A stretch of DNA of 64,000 bases from Lottia gigantea (Eukaryota > Mollusca > Gastropoda > Lottiidae): positions 333,792 through 397,791 of the forward strand of contig NW_008707002.1 in NCBI RefSeq assembly GCF_000327385.1. Direction: 5' to 3'. How positions within the stretch are numbered: the stretch's first letter is position 1; the number at the start of each line of letters is the position of its first letter. This document shows positions 11,156-23,800 of this stretch, piece by piece. The notes under the pieces were generated by a model. It made no database searches, was not told the origin of the DNA, and saw nothing but the letters and a program-made list of their open reading frames with translations. Position numbers and translations under genes: made by a program.

Positions 11156-12473
11156 TTATTTATAGGGGTAGCCAGGGTATCCCATAGCACTAGGAAATGA
11201 AGGGTTAACTCCCCTTGTAGCAGGTAACCCTGAGTAACCGATAGATGAATATGATGGATGGGTCGGTTGAACCGGTACATTAGGGTAGTTGCTGGGATAA
11301 CGTGTGGCGGTTGCATACATTTGTGTTTGGGCATTGGCCATGCCCATAGAGCTAGGGCTAGGCACACTCATTGGGTTTGCCATGGGCATGCCCATTGAAC
11401 TGGGCATACTCATAGCAGAAGGGGCACTTGGCATTGACATGCCCATAGAACTTGGTGCATTCATAGGAGTTGGCATGGGCATGCCCATTGTGCTGGGGAC
11501 ACTCATTGATGAAGGCATGGACATGCCCATCTGCTGACTGTACAACTGTGGTTCAGGATTTGACAGGTAAGTTGGCTGGGAGTAATTTGTTGATTGCTGA
11601 AAGATAAAATAACATAACATTATCAAGGGGTAAAAGACCTTTACATGAATGCAAATGCCCTCCCATGCCTCTTCATGAAGAGATGAGACATTGGCTCACT
11701 TAATCCAAATAGCTTCACACAAGGTAGAGAATTCTAACCAATCAAAACAACCAGCTTCATATTGTAGTAGCAGTAGAAGGCTGAGGATAGAATAACCAGA
11801 GAAAGTGACATAACTTACCGTAACCTGATAAGGTACAGCAGACGCTTGTGAAATTCCGACTGAACCTCGACTTGGTAATACACCAGGTTGACCAATAGTA
11901 GGATAGCCTGCAGGATTAGAACTCATTGTCGATGGCATCCCAGCACCATAGGCAGCAGACGATAATGCAGGATATGACGTCACTGATGAATAAGGCACTG
12001 GTAAGCCGTAGGATGAGGCTGGGGGTCTGAAAGCTGCTGTTGGATGCTGACTGATTCCATTCATGCCAGCTCCCGCCTGGTGAGCGCCACGCTGTGGTAA
12101 ACCAACAGCATATCCTGGAGGAAACGCAGCACTAGCGCCATAGTAGCCTGATTTTTCTTGAGGAATGAATGAAGGCTGGATTCCTGGCCCTACATGATAA
12201 TTCATAGCTGAAAATAAATTTGAAATATCAGTGAAATTTCTTATTATTTACTTGCTTTCAACATACAAACTTTCATCTGACATTTTGCTGTATAAATCTG
12301 ACGATCTTAAGACTAATCTGACTAAGATTAATTATGAGGCTACGTCTATAAAATATCTTCAAGCGTAGTACGTTGTACGGATTAACACTCAGAAATTAAT
12401 ACTTACTTAAAATATAAAGTTAACAAGTTTCTAGGTTACATGAGGCTTGGTGAACTGTCAAATTTCTTAGAAT
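11156..12473 (-). CDS. Met/Pro/Ser/Tyr-rich low-complexity protein, spliced 5' leader
   Basis: Product not recognised. Coding exons 12205-11819 and 11596-11156, joined by a GT-AG intron in phase 0, give 275 aa. A noncoding exon (12473-12407) with good splice signals at both ends precedes them, and the acceptor two bases before the ATG at 12205 supports that start. Residues 1-129 are rich in Gly, Ala, Pro, Tyr and Ser. About residues 150-215 are a Met-rich repeat built on MGMSMPSSM and MGMPM motifs; the tail is Tyr/Pro-rich and ends GYPGYPYK. No signal peptide, membrane segment, Cys pattern or folded domain is visible. Composition resembles intrinsically disordered regions of RNA-binding or transcription co-factors, but that is only a likeness. 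The upstream leader may reach past 12,480. Confidence 0.75.
12436..12441 (-). promoter_or_regulatory. Minimal start-stop upstream ORF (ATGTAA)
   Basis: The noncoding leader exon of the Met-rich gene contains ATG followed directly by TAA. Start-stop elements of this kind are known to stall initiating ribosomes and damp translation of the main frame. The leader has no other ATG. Function here is inferred. Confidence 0.4.
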
Positions 12474-12479
12474 CTGAAA

Positions 12480-13955
12480 AATAATAAATAAGAATGAAAA
12501 CATTATTAATCTAATTCAACATCTAACAGTCCAAAATCTTAACTACCTCATGGCAATAAATGTCCCGCTGGAAGCAATATCTGGGATTAACGAGGGAACC
12601 CTAGAAAGTCTAGCTTGGGAAGCTGGCAATTGGAAAATACAGAATTTGCAAGGATTTCCCTGCCATTAATATTCGCAAATTGTCTCCTTGACATGCAAAG
12701 TAAGGTTGTATCGCCAGTCAATGTCTGCTATGGTCTACCTGACATTCAAAATGTTCACAAGAGATCAGTGAACAGACATTAGTCAAGTAGACTAATGTAG
12801 GAAACGAAACTCAATTGAAAATTTACATGGGAAGGGTACCGAACAAAAGAAACATGATGGCACTTAGAGTTAAAATTCCAATGCAAACCAACAGTATTTC
12901 AATGCCTTCCTACAATGGCCTCATGCTTTGTTCAATTAGCAGATTTAATTGTCTACAAATTTTCACGAACCTTTTAATTTTTCATTCAACACAAACAAGC
13001 GAAAAATAAGAAAAAAATTAATTTTAGACAATAAAATTAAACTTCCGGTATGAAGAGAAGAAAATTTGATACTCGATTTCCATTGGTTAAAAATAAAATA
13101 TGTCTGGTATAAACAAGACTAGGAACATAGACTTCAACATCCAGTCAAACTCTATTTTTATTTCGTGAAATCGAGACTATAGATTTCAACATCCAGTCAC
13201 ACTCTATTTTACCATCCTTGCACGATTAAGACATTACCTTGACCCGTCAAATACATATCATGAAAATAATAAAATTGGGTTTGTATTCGTACAGAATATT
13301 CACCTGGACCACGTACGATAATTTCCCTGTCATGCCATGCCTTGACCTATCTACGATTATTATTAGGCTTGATAGCCATGGTAACATACGTCCACAGACA
13401 GGGCTGCTTCAAGATTCGATTTCTTTAAATATTTCAAATATGACGAGAACCAGTGTATATGAATCATTACGAAAAGGGCCAAGACCAAAGAGCCACCCCT
13501 ACCCTACACCCCACTATGGAACAAAAGTTATGCTGGCTTTATACGCTTTTATACCAGATAGACTGTTTTTTTTAGCATTGTAGGCTATACATAGAATGAT
13601 TTATAGAAACATCACCGTTCAGTTCATTTACGACAGCTGATTGGAGCTCGCTAAAAATATGAATTGGAAAAAGCAAACTTTGTGGTGTCATAATTGAAAC
13701 AATGTCGTATCAAATGTCATTCCCACAGGTCAAGGGAGCGTGTATATCTCATTAAACAGAGTTTCTATACCAACAGAACAATGACCTACTTTACTACTGA
13801 TATTTTTATCTCAACTCGTTCAGGGGTAGGACTATTTCTTAAAGGAATATATTCCTGTAATTTCAATTTAAACCCATGCTAGACTAGGTATGTCGTCTGT
13901 TAAACTCGCTAGACAGACAGAGATGCTATAGATTCCAATCAATAACTGAGTTTAT
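12480..13955. other. Intergenic region between divergent genes
   Basis: No certain exon. It should hold the promoter of the minus-strand Met-rich gene, but I see no clear TATA motif that decides a start. A small palindrome lies at about 12,777 (ACATTAGTC/GACTAATGT). At 13,130-13,205 is a direct duplication of about 57 bp sharing TTCAACATCCAGTCA. Open frames at 12,815, 13,239 and 13,694 have no recognisable product. Confidence 0.5.
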
Positions 13956-13959
13956 AGTC

Positions 13960-14330
13960 ATCTTCATAATGTCAAAGTATTAGGGACTTCGTACTTATAC
14001 CTTGACTGCAATAGCCATCTTCACAATATCAAGGTATTAGGAACTTCGTACTTATACCTTGACTGCAATAACCATCTTCACAATATCAAGGTATTAGGAA
14101 CTTCGTACTTATACCTTGACTGCAATAACCATCTTCACAATATCAAGGTATTAGGAACTTCGTACTTATACCTTGACTGCAATAACCATCTTCACAATGT
14201 AAGAAATGCGACTATTGCAGTCAAGGTATCATTACGAAGTGCGTAAAAGCTTGACAATGTGAAGATGACTATTGCAGTCAAGGTATAAGTACGAAGTTTG
14301 CAAAGAGTTTGACATTGTTAAGATGATGTT
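13960..14330. repeat. 57-bp tandem array followed by inverted copies
   Basis: Five direct copies of a 57-bp unit (CATCTTCACAATATCAAGG, then AACTTCGTACTTATACC and TTGACTGCAATA) are followed at 14,213-14,325 by two copies in the opposite orientation (TATTGCAGTCAAGGTA ... ACGAAGT ... GTGAAGATG). The two halves can fold into a long hairpin. A diverged single copy is seen near 53,490. The array lies about 300 bp upstream of the oxygenase promoter. Confidence 0.9.
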
Positions 14331-14614
14331 TACATTTATAGTTGTTGACATGTCTTTTCTATAATGCACATTTACGACATGATGTTATTGTACTATTATA
14401 AATAAACTACACCGCCCTGTTTGATTTATCACGGTACTGTAAGTAGGCTATTGTGCAAGCATGATATGTACAAAACTTCGTGCACTGAGGTGTATAATAA
14501 ATAAACAAGAGTACTAACAACCCGAATATACATAATGTAAGACGCCGAGTTGTACTTGTTTCATTTAGGAGAATTTACAAAGTACAATCCCTTTACTGTG
14601 GTTTAGTTCAAATC

Positions 14615-14867
14615 TATAAATACCGGTATATATATCTGGTGGAAGGGACTTGAATTTCTCATCTACCAATCAAGCAACGAATCTACTTTCCGAGCGAGTC
14701 TTTGATAGCGGCTAAGTGGAAACGAACGTACATTTGTCATCTACCAACTAATTTTTATGTCAAAGTCTTTGGACCAGTTGTAAATTTGTCATCTACCAAA
14801 CCACAAACTTACCTAGTCTCTCCGTGGAACTCGGTTATTATTCAGCAAGTGCTACCAGACTAACGAC
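14615..14867 (+). promoter_or_regulatory. TATA promoter and 5' leader of the oxygenase gene
   Basis: TATAAATA at 14615-14622 lies about 250 bases before the first ATG (14868), so transcription probably starts near 14,645-14,650. The leader holds three copies of a 15-base motif TTTSTCATCTACCAA (near 14,656, 14,733 and 14,785), spaced by about 77 and 52 bases. Such regular direct motifs may be protein-binding sites or an old tandem repeat. The start of transcription is inferred from the TATA position only. Confidence 0.5.
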
Positions 14868-17800
14868 ATGTCAAGCCGACTTCTTCTCCGTGTTGTTAAG
14901 AATAGTAAGGACCTGAAACTAGCTAGACGATCATTGATGTTACAAAATGCAGAATTTAGGACCTGTCATGGCGGCGGTAAGTTTTCTAGAAATAGCTCCA
15001 AAATAACATTGAGTCCGATTACAAGAGCAAAAGTGTTTAAGCTTGAACTTAGAACGACTTAAGCGAATCTTAGCTGAGCAACGTCCCGGATAAACGAGCG
15101 TAGAGCCCAGTGCGGTGTATAGTGAGAATTATAAATATAGTAGACAATAGAAGCATATCGATGATATATCACCATACAGTTTACACTGTGTTTTAAGGTG
15201 GGTATAGACGAGGTAAGGCACCGGATTGTATATTGTATATTGTTCCCAGTCCGGAGCTAGAAGAGATAACAACCATTACCAAATAGGCAATAAACCTGTA
15301 ACAAGCAGTAATTTAGCAAAACCGTGAAAAACTTCTATGATAGATCCCCTAAAAGCGTTGTCTACAACTTGTTTTTGTGGAAAGGTAACTCTCTTAACAG
15401 ATCCCCAAAAGGTGATGTCTATCACTTCCTCTTGTACAATTGTTATCAAAGTTTAAGAATTACAACACATCAAGAAAGTATTCTGCTTGCACAACAACTA
15501 CCCTTCAGCCTTTGTACATCAAGCTTTTCGATCCGTATTAAAGGCAAAACCAACCAACCAACAGCCTAATCCCAACAGACCATCAACCCGCTTAGTTATC
15601 CCATTCATCGGAAAGGCATCATACCAAATCAAGAAGATCCTGAAAAAGTCAGTTGGCATTGAAACAGTGTTCTCTGGCAACTCAACGCTTAAAGATTTGC
15701 TCAGAGCCAGTGGTAAATTGAATCCCTCCAACAACCAAAAACCTAAGGGATGTGTCTACCAAGTTGAGTGCTCCTGTGGAAGCTCGTATATAGGGGAAAC
15801 AAAGAGACCCCTTGATGTTCGACTCAAAGACCATCAAGACAAGCCCGGCAATGAAGGAACATCTGCTGTGGCCGAACATCTTGCTATGGGAAGGAAAACA
15901 GGACATAAAGTCAACTTTGACAACACCAACATACTGACAATCAATAAGCACATAGATAAAACCAGGAGACTTCATGAAGCTATCCACATCAGAAGATATC
16001 AGCCTGACCTTAACAGAGATGAAGGTGTTCGTTTATCGCATGCATATGATAAACTTATCAACTTGTAATTATTCATATTCAAAACAATTTCCAACTTTAA
16101 GCATAGTTAGTTATATGAACAATGTAATTTCTATTAATAAAAGACTCCAATACCAGCAATAGTTGTTTATTTAATCTTCAATTAATCTTTTTTAATTCAT
16201 TTACTTTACTTCAATTATTTTACTTAATCAGCCTGTATGTTATTTTAAGAATTATATACCTCTTATTGTACCTGTTAAAATTTAATGTAATGTATCAATA
16301 AACCATTTATCTCTTGTGTGTTCTTAATAATAAGCATTAAGGTATATATAGTTCGCCCATCACTTCTTCTCATTATATGCCTGAGGACGACGGGGGAAAC
16401 ACGTCGAAACGTTGCATAAAACTTTAACCAGTGATTGTTGTTCCATAAAGCTGTGTCTATATAAAGTTTAAGTTGAGCCATCATCAATTAGCTTAAATGT
16501 TTAACTAAAATTTAAAAACAATAAATTTTTAACAATGTAAACATTAATTTTCAATTGTAACATCACCTCATCGCAGACTTATATATTTATATATTTTATG
16601 TGGTGTATATAGCCAACAGAATACAGAATAAATTAATTATAAATGTTAATCAATATTTCCAGTTATAAAATTGGATTAAACTAACCGTGACTATAGCTAT
16701 TATTAATTATTATTCTTATTATCATAATTGATTGTACGTCATCATCAGCTTTGTAGACTTTCTATAAGTCGTGGTTGGTGTTTCTGAATTAGTTGTTTCG
16801 GAAGAATGATTATTCCCTGCTTAGCGAAAACATCCGTCATAGTTTGTTAGCACTGTCGAGGTTTTAGACAAACGTTTAAATATATCACAGGATTATCTAT
16901 ATTGTTATCTTAACGGTATATCATAATCAACAGTTATCTATATGTTAACTCTGAGTAATAACAAAATGTTTTTTTTAAGTTCTGTTTTAAGCACTATTAT
17001 AACAGTGAGAATATTACGTCATTGTATATTTTAATATCATTTACAATACAATGTCAAGAGGCATATGAGAGGCATATGAGAGGCATATTTGAGGCACATG
17101 TAAGAGATATTGTTATCTGTTGATGATAACAGAAACTGTTCCAAGGATAGAGATGATAAATTATATTTAACTGTTTTTAATAGTCTACAGTGTGCTCTAT
17201 CAATTGATATTAAACCATACCAGATACACTGAGATATTTGATGAACCAGTTGTTCAAGGAAATAAGGATTTGAATTTACTGGAAAACAAGATTGATATGC
17301 ACTGTTAACCACTAGTATCCTTACTCTCTAAAACTTAATTTAAGATAATTTTAGTGTTTCAGTCATCTGATTGGTTAATCACTAAAATTGATTTTAAATT
17401 TAGTTTCAATATCCAATCAGATTTCTGTATTATTTAAAATCTGTGTTTTGCTTTACTTAAGGTTTCAAGAATAAGGTCCAAATTGCTTTTAATTGCACAT
17501 TCCGGTGTATGTTGCTTCTGTAATTAAAGACAATGGTGACTAGATAATCCAGACATCATTGATTTGATAGTACTAAAAGACTATAAGTGTCCCTGGTATA
17601 CATACAGAGACTAACAACCCCTTTTCAATTCTTTCAAGAGACTAAAAAGATATTGTAATAATTTGAATGTTTTGTAGCCGGTGGTAAAAGGTGGATGTTT
17701 ACTGTAGTAATGGCGACTGATACGACATCCTCGTTGTATCAAGATATGATAGACAGAAAGATCATCCACCCAGCTCAGGTAAATTCTTAACCTTTTCAAT

Positions 17801-20800
17801 ATTCATATCCTTTACTGTCTTTTACAAAATACACATTATGATAATAATACCTATTGTAAGGAAAAACTTGAAAAAGTTCGACAATGATAACGGGGTCAAT
17901 TATTCCTTTGATCAGCAAATGAAATTTTGATTTATGGTGTTTCAGGATCGATTTCGTGCAATGAAAACTCTTCAGATATTTTCAGACAGCGGTGGGTTCG
18001 TTTTGCCGCATTGCCCAACTTGCCGCATCGTGCCCAACTGCACAAAAACGACTTGTAAAACGAATGAACCCATCGTTCAGACAGTTAATATCAAGTGCTG
18101 TGATTGGTTGATATTACAGCAGTGATTATATTGGCCAATCAGATTTATTATAATTTCAAACTTTCTCACAACACACTACTGAATTACTTGCTTCTATTTT
18201 ATTATGTTTGCTATAAATTGAATTATTTGGCGTTACTACCTGTTCTTTTTCACTTTTGAGAGTTCCTGCAAGAATATTTTTTGTCAATACCACACTGCTT
18301 CTAACCCGGAATACACATTGATAAGTAAATAATTCCGACCTGGTATACATTGATTTGTTTATTTCCAGTTTAAAGCTGAAGGTGATTCGACTATCAAGTC
18401 CGTTACGAAACTAAAAGATGGAAAATTGTTAGAGATAGAATGGAATTCAGGTGGAAAACACAGGTAACAAATGTCTTCAGCTGTTGTTATATTCTACTTT
18501 CATTTTCGATAAACGATGAGGACTAATGTACAGTTAAAATTATTGAAAAGAATGAATTAAATTCTATACCCGACCATGAACCACTAATATACACACCACT
18601 TTGAAATTCGTGTGATTTTAACAAGCAATTATTGGTGTGGTGCCAGGCAGGATTTTCTTACTTTTCTAGACACCTGATACTACTTTTCATTATGAATTAC
18701 TTACTCACTTATAATTGATATGCTTCTTCTAGACACCTGATACCACTTTTCATTATGAAATACTTACTAACTTATAATTGATATACTTCTTCTAGATACC
18801 TGATATCACTTTTCATTATGAAATACTTACACGCTTATAATTGATATACTTCTTCTAGAAACCTGATACCACTTTTCATTATGAAATACTTACACACTTA
18901 TAATTGATATACTTCTTCTAGAAACCTGATACCACTTTTCATTATGAAATACTTACACACTTATAATTGATATACTTCCTCATGTGAAAAGCTCACTAGC
19001 TGTTACCTATCAATTGCCAAACAATTATTTTGGATTTCGAGCATCATGTTTTGGTGTGGAGCGTTGGAAGGCAACTCTTTTATTGCAACAAAATTATAGC
19101 AACAGTCATATTAATTTGTTACACTCTTCCTGACGGTTGATTTATTTTTATTTTTCTATCTAGATATCACAGTATATGGCTCCGCCACAACTGTCATTGT
19201 CCCGACTGTAAACTTGTTGTTTCTGGTCAACAGACAGTGGCGATTGAAACAATACCGTCTTCAATTACTGTACAAGATATAGATATATCTGGTAGGTCTT
19301 TGATGTTGTTTTAATTAATAGTGCACTCCAGCCCCTTTTCCCCTTTAACATCTAAAAGTAAAGAGGATAAAGAATGGATGTTTTTTAAGGTAATTAAAAC
19401 AAACTTAGTTGATTACAAATTGCTTTTGATAGATATTTAGGAGCTGAGACGCCTAGGATAGATACTTGTACTAGTCCTGTTTTAAATTACTGTATGTTCA
19501 GGCATAAACAACACAATTACACGTAAATCAACAGGGTAAATGTCATTTTAGATAAAACTGGGTTTGTAACAAATCATGTCAAAAATGAAGGGAGTTTTAC
19601 GTCTTACAAATCATGTCAAAGAGATGTTGGGCTCATTTTAGGTCTACCCCATTATAATGATGTTGAACTGGAATAAAATTCTCTGTGATAACTAAAGCCA
19701 TCATATTTTTGTAAAGGAAACATTCTTTAGCTCACAACGTGGTAACTTTTAACTCTTTAGACGATAAAGTTATGAAGATGGTATGGAAGGAAGGGGACGT
19801 AACTCATAAAGGATATATACCAACAGACTACTTGAAATGCTATAGATATTCTGGTAATGCATTAGCTGAAAAAAGCGAAGCAGAAAATATCAAGTTTTCA
19901 ACAGATGTGAGTAGCGACAAATTAACTTGATATTCCATATGTTTATCCTATAGTCTGTGTTGGCAAACATGATAGACGGTTGAGATTTTGCATTGATTCA
20001 TTATTAGCTTTCTAGAAAAAAAATTATATTTCCGGGGTTTTATTTGAGTTCTAGTCATTACATGTAACTATAAAGTTATGTTTAGAGACTTAGTTTCAAA
20101 ATTGATTTAGCATCTGGTTTCTGGCAGGTAAACTATTACAACGTGTTCAGTGTGATAGCAGAGGTCAAATGATTATACAATATTAAAGACGTTCTATGAG
20201 GTAGTCCCATACTCGTATTTACTAACCCCACTGTTCGTCTTCTGTTTAGTAGGATAGTCGTGAGCCCATGTTATTCAGTTTTGCCTTTTTTATTCAGCTT
20301 AATCTCTCTGTGAGTGAATATAAGATTTTAACAACTTATATCAGTAAGAGAATCATACATTGACAGCCGACATTATAAATCATTTTTATGGGATTGGTTT
20401 AAGTTCATGTTACTTTTCCATGTTTTTTTTTTCGCTTATTCTCTCTCCGCATACTCACTCAGAAAAGTAGGACGTAAAACTCCATTCATTTCATCTCCGC
20501 ATACTCACTCCTCCTACAACGATTCCTGTTTTATACAAAAATATTTCATTATCTCTTCGCCTTAAAAGTCTCTTGAACTGAAATTGTACTTAATGGACTG
20601 ATAATTCTTTTTCAGGATTTTAATGCCCTATTCTCATTTTCAGTTTGTTTTGTCGTTCCTCGGGGAAGTCAGAATAAGGGCAGAGAACACTGAGAGGTTA
20701 TCATTTAGTTGTAACACAAACAAAATGAATGATAAATTAAAAATATATTAGGATCAATACAAATGAATATGACTTACAATAGTATGAATTTCAATAAATA

Positions 20801-23800
20801 AATGATAAGAAAAATTAGAAATTAGTACAACTTAAACCTCTAAAAAGATAACAAAAAAAAATTTCCAACTTTTTTGAAGTATTTTTTAATTATAAATGTC
20901 CATTTCCAAACTTAAAGTTTTTACTTCCCGACTCCCGGTTATTGATAAATTTTAAATTTTGTAGACTGCAATACCGGAGATAGATTTTAAAGATGTTATG
21001 GAAACTGATACCGGACTTTATAAGTAAGTTGTAACTTTAAGAAAAAATAATCGACTGACTGCTAAGCACAACCTTTGAAAATTCACATCACTTGGGTACT
21101 GTGTAAAATTCACATCACTTAGGTACTGTGTAAAATTCACATCACTTGGGTACTGTGTAAAATTCACATCACTTGGGTACTGTGTAAAATTCACATCACT
21201 TGGGTACTGTGTAAAATTCACATCACTTGGGTACTGTGTATAATTCACAATACTTGGGTACTGTGTAAAATTCACATCACTTGGGTACTGTGTAAAATTC
21301 ACATCACTTGGGTACTGTGTAAAATTCACATCACTTGGGTACTGTGTAAAATTCACATCACTTGGGTACTGTGTAAAATTCACATCACTTGGGTACTGTG
21401 TAAAATTCACATCACTTGGGTACTGTGTAAAATTCACATCACTTGGATACTGTGTAAAATTCACATCACTTGGGTACTGTGTATTTATAATCCTATTCAA
21501 ATTGATGAACATGAATTTGATTCTTTTGGATAAATATATTTTTTGGTTACCATTTATGTTTTGATAAATATTATTATGTTTTTCAGGTGGTTGAAATTAT
21601 TGGGAGAACGGGGACTATGTCTGGTGAAAAATGTTCCTACAATATCAAACCAGATTAGAGAGGTGAGTCAAAAACATGGTACAGAAAAATTAGTATTATT
21701 AATTGATTCAACTGTCATGCTGCTGAGACGTGTTAAATGGGGGTGGGGGGGGGGGGGGACCCCTTCCTGACCCTCACCATGTCCCCTTTAAATCAGACTT
21801 GAGGTCAATAACAGGGAGGCTAATTTTTTAACCTGAAATAACATAAAATCTTTCATTCTTCATTGTGTCTTTTTACAGGTGATAGAAAGAGTTTGTTATA
21901 TTCAGCATACTATATACGGCGAGGTAGGTGACTTCATTACGTTATGTTACGTCGTGTCGCAATGTTTCATGTTACCTTACATGTTTCGTTATGTTTTGTC
22001 GTATTACATTATGCTATGTTGTGTTACGTTATGTTTCGTTACATTTATGTTTTGTCGTATTACATATGCGTTGCGTTACGTTATGTTGTGTTGCGTTACG
22101 TTATGTTGTGTTGCATTACGTAATGTTTTATTTCGTTATGTTACGTTACAAGATAATGACGGTGGCAGAAACAATGTGCGTCAAACGGGAAAACGGTTGT
22201 TATGTTCTTCCATTATTCCAACACCAACTTTCACCTTTTTTATTTTCAGATTTTTGAAGTTAAGAGTGTAGAGAATGCCAGTAACGCCGCCTATTTGTCG
22301 ATTGGCCTGAGGCTACACATGGACCAAATGACTTACGAATCTGCCCCAGGGATCCAGTTGTTGCATTGTTTAAAGTGAGTGGGGATTGGAAATGATTTCT
22401 TCAAATCCGATCTTAAAAGGTTTTGTACCACAGTGTATGGTTTAGACGTTTTGATATTTTACATGTCGTCATTTGCCGGGTTATGGAGTCGTAAATTATA
22501 TTAATCGAATTTTTATTACAATGGAGATACAAGTTTTGAGTTTTAAAGGGTTTAGAGTGTTAGAAGTTTTTTATGACGTCAATGGTGGTTGTGGGTTGTA
22601 ATCTCGGCCGGCGTATAAAAATTTGGTAACTTTGACTAAGTCATCTTTACTCACTATTCCAGTCGACCCAGCTGTAGGTGGGTAAGAATGATACAAGAAA
22701 GATCAATGTCAAGAGGTTTGAACAAGTAGATCAGCGTGTAGAAATAGTCGTTGTGAAATAGTAGTAAAAATAGTCCAAGTGGTATTTATATTATTCTGTA
22801 GGTTTGGAGAAGAGGTGGAAGGCGGAGAAAGTGTGTTTGCTGATATCCACCATATTGTAGACGTCTTTAGACGCGAGCATCCCAAAGAATTTGAAGTTTT
22901 ATGTCGAGTTCCGGTAACATATGAAATAATGGGGTATTATAAATCTAGTGGAAGGTACAGTCCTTAAAAATATCCTTTTGTTTTTTTCGCAATCTAAGAT
23001 GGCTTTGTAGACGGTTGACATTTGCTGAATATCTTAGAATTTCTATTTCTTCATTGTTAAAAATATCATTTAATTTTTATATCAATTACTTTTTCCAGAG
23101 AAAAACCAGTTCATCAACAAATTCACAAACCAATGATAGTCACCAATCAGTATGGCCATGTAAGTTTCTTTTTCTACCCAAACTATCCTTTCTATACCAC
23201 GCCCCTTATTCTTCAAAACTTTCCTTAAATAAAATCAAGATTTTTAAGAAATACAGTAATTATCAAATAGTTAGATTTTCGAGAATAAGGTTTTCATGAT
23301 AATTGAAATGTTTTGTCACTGTCTATAAATAGTATAATGTGTGCCCCAAATACCGCGCATTATACTCGCAAATATACAGTAACAATCCAATCGGAAGCAA
23401 AAAATTAGCCCACAACATAATACTCCTTAGTATGTTGCTTTTCTTATGTATTCTGTTCAATTTGAATTTTATCAACTCTTCATGTTGTAGACCAGTGCTT
23501 CTCAACCTCCCCAAAAGAGTTCTATCTCTTCTAAATCTATTCCTCCCCAAAATAAATCAGTTATTTTGAAACGTATTTCACTCCAACAATATATTCAACG
23601 ATTAACCATAAATAGATATAAAATTATACTCTACATATCACCATAGTTCAATGTAACCTTTCAGTCGAATGTTCTCTCATGATTTTCTGTATGTCCGGGG
23701 TCGATGACGTCATTGTCAGTCGAAGATCACCTTGCCTCCCACTTCCTCCCGACCCCCAGGCAATATTTTCTCTCTTGTTGAGAAGCACATCTACTTCAGA

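Noticed and set aside
21018-21512. 164-codon frame with NFTQYPSDV repeats
   Set aside because: It is the minus strand of the 27-bp array inside intron 6 of a well-supported plus-strand gene.
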